Below, piece after piece: positions 63,442-64,000 of a DNA stretch of 64,000 nucleotides (positions within the stretch are counted from its first letter, which is position 1; every line of letters starts with the position of its first letter). The notes beneath the pieces are model-generated. The model made no database searches. It saw nothing but the letters and a program-made list of their open reading frames with translations, and had not been told where the DNA came from. The stretch lies in assembly GCA_014376805.1 (NCBI GenBank), contig JACMQU010000003.1, forward strand, positions 62,001-126,000, in the 5' to 3' direction. Made by a program: the position numbers and the translations under genes. The DNA is from Bacteroidia bacterium (GTDB lineage Bacteria > Bacteroidota > Bacteroidia > UKL13-3).

Positions 63442-64000
63442 ATGGAATTTCAACAAATTATTGAGAAGGCATGGGATAACCGGGAGCTGTTAAAAGAAGC
63501 CGGTACACAAGATGCCATTAATGCCGTTATGGAAGAATTGGATAAAGGTCGTTTGCGTGTGGCAGAGCCTGTATTAGATGGCTGGAAAGTAAACGACTGG
63601 GTTAAAAAAGCAGTAATCCTTTATTTTCCTATTCGTAAAATGGAAACAATTTTTGCCGGGCCTTTAGAATTTCATGACAAGATGGCCCTCAAAAAAAATT
63701 ATGCTGAATTAGGTGTACGTGTAGTACCAAATGCTGTTGCGCGTTATGGTTCCTATTTGGCTAAAGGTACCATCTTAATGCCAAGTTATATAAACATTGG
63801 TGCTTATGTGGATGAAGGTACTATGGTGGATACATGGGCTACCGTTGGTAGTTGTGCGCAAATAGGAAAGCATGTGCACCTGAGTGGTGGTGTAGGTATA
63901 GGAGGGGTACTTGAACCCGTGCAGGCCGCCCCTGTTATTATAGAAGACTATTGTTTTATCGGTTCAAGATGTATTGTTGTGGAAGGCGTGCATGTGAAAA
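63442..64000 (+). CDS. dapD: 2,3,4,5-tetrahydropyridine-2,6-dicarboxylate N-succinyltransferase (3' cut by window edge)
   Basis: ATG 63442 opens a frame that runs past the window end (about 186 residues seen of about 270). It shows [15 protein letters not shown], the linker [29 protein letters not shown] and left-handed beta-helix repeats [20 protein letters not shown] and [18 protein letters not shown]. DapD succinylates tetrahydrodipicolinate in lysine and diaminopimelate synthesis. Confidence 0.95.
   Translation, partial: MEFQQIIEKAWDNRELLKEAGTQDAINAVMEELDKGRLRVAEPVLDGWKVNDWVKKAVILYFPIRKMETIFAGPLEFHDKMALKKNYAELGVRVVPNAVARYGSYLAKGTILMPSYINIGAYVDEGTMVDTWATVGSCAQIGKHVHLSGGVGIGGVLEPVQAAPVIIEDYCFIGSRCIVVEGVHVK

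Noticed and set aside
1-64000. CRISPR array, insertion sequence, prophage or rRNA/tRNA genes
   Set aside because: I saw no regular repeat-spacer series, no transposase or integrase frame, no terminal repeats and no foldable tRNA or rRNA signature on either strand.

Overview
The window is AT-rich and looks like a chromosomal segment of a member of the Bacteroidota. The evidence is a 1293-residue secreted protein ending in a type IX secretion (T9SS) sorting domain, a probable short PID-CTERM-like protein, scarce Shine-Dalgarno sites, split HipA-type toxin genes, a YtxJ thioredoxin-like protein, and TolC/Wzc/O-antigen-ligase and 7TMR-DISM signalling genes typical of that phylum. I cannot place it below phylum with confidence. 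Both window ends cut genes: a probable TolC-like C-terminus at the left and dapD at the right.

Layout. 1-3905: end of an exopolysaccharide export locus (TolC-like tail, Wzc-like protein, O-antigen ligase/polymerase). 4036-6717: a double-length protein made of two D-Ala-D-Ala-ligase-like ATP-grasp modules. 6899-16883: an arsenosugar-type locus. One strand carries a CMD/peroxidase-like protein, the radical-SAM enzyme ArsS, two ArsS-associated glycosyltransferases, purine nucleoside phosphorylase, a DUF6134 protein and a sterol-desaturase-like hydroxylase. The divergent strand carries a decayed Omp85-type barrel, a DUF547 protein, a FAD oxidoreductase and a membrane 4Fe-4S protein. 17078-19146: envelope methionine-sulfoxide repair (MsrB, DUF1223, MsrA). 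19225-22775: three envelope glycosyltransferases. 22822-23676: a broken short-chain dehydrogenase. 23787-29524: a signalling block with a lone receiver, a ThiF/E1-like protein, an acyltransferase-like protein, a 7TMR-DISM histidine kinase and a receiver-kinase hybrid.

29642-38384 holds AsmA, an HPP membrane protein, an M20 amidohydrolase, a GT-C transferase, pyrB, pyrR and an EVE protein. 38588-40908 is a toxin-antitoxin graveyard: a three-gene HipB-HipS-HipT system in which every gene is broken, and a Doc toxin that lost its start codon and gained a stop while its antitoxin stayed open. 41010-42809 is rpsA, with a TTG start, an SD-like site and a perfect palindromic terminator. 43101-51008 holds envelope proteins, including the T9SS cargo. 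51449-64000 is mostly housekeeping and redox: parC, ytxJ, dienelactone hydrolase, trxB, ACMSD, AIM24-like, twin NAD-binding proteins, an OsmC pseudogene with only nonsense lesions, a lipoprotein, an SRPBCC protein, ung and dapD.

The most interesting biology is (a) the arsenosugar locus, where a purine nucleoside phosphorylase with Asp at the base-specificity position sits beside ArsS, whose known product is an adenosine-linked arsenical; (b) the ThiF / acyltransferase-like / 7TMR-DISM kinase block, which has the form of a make-a-signal, sense-a-signal circuit; (c) the tandem Ddl fusion; and (d) an unusual load of pseudogenes inactivated largely by point nonsense mutations.
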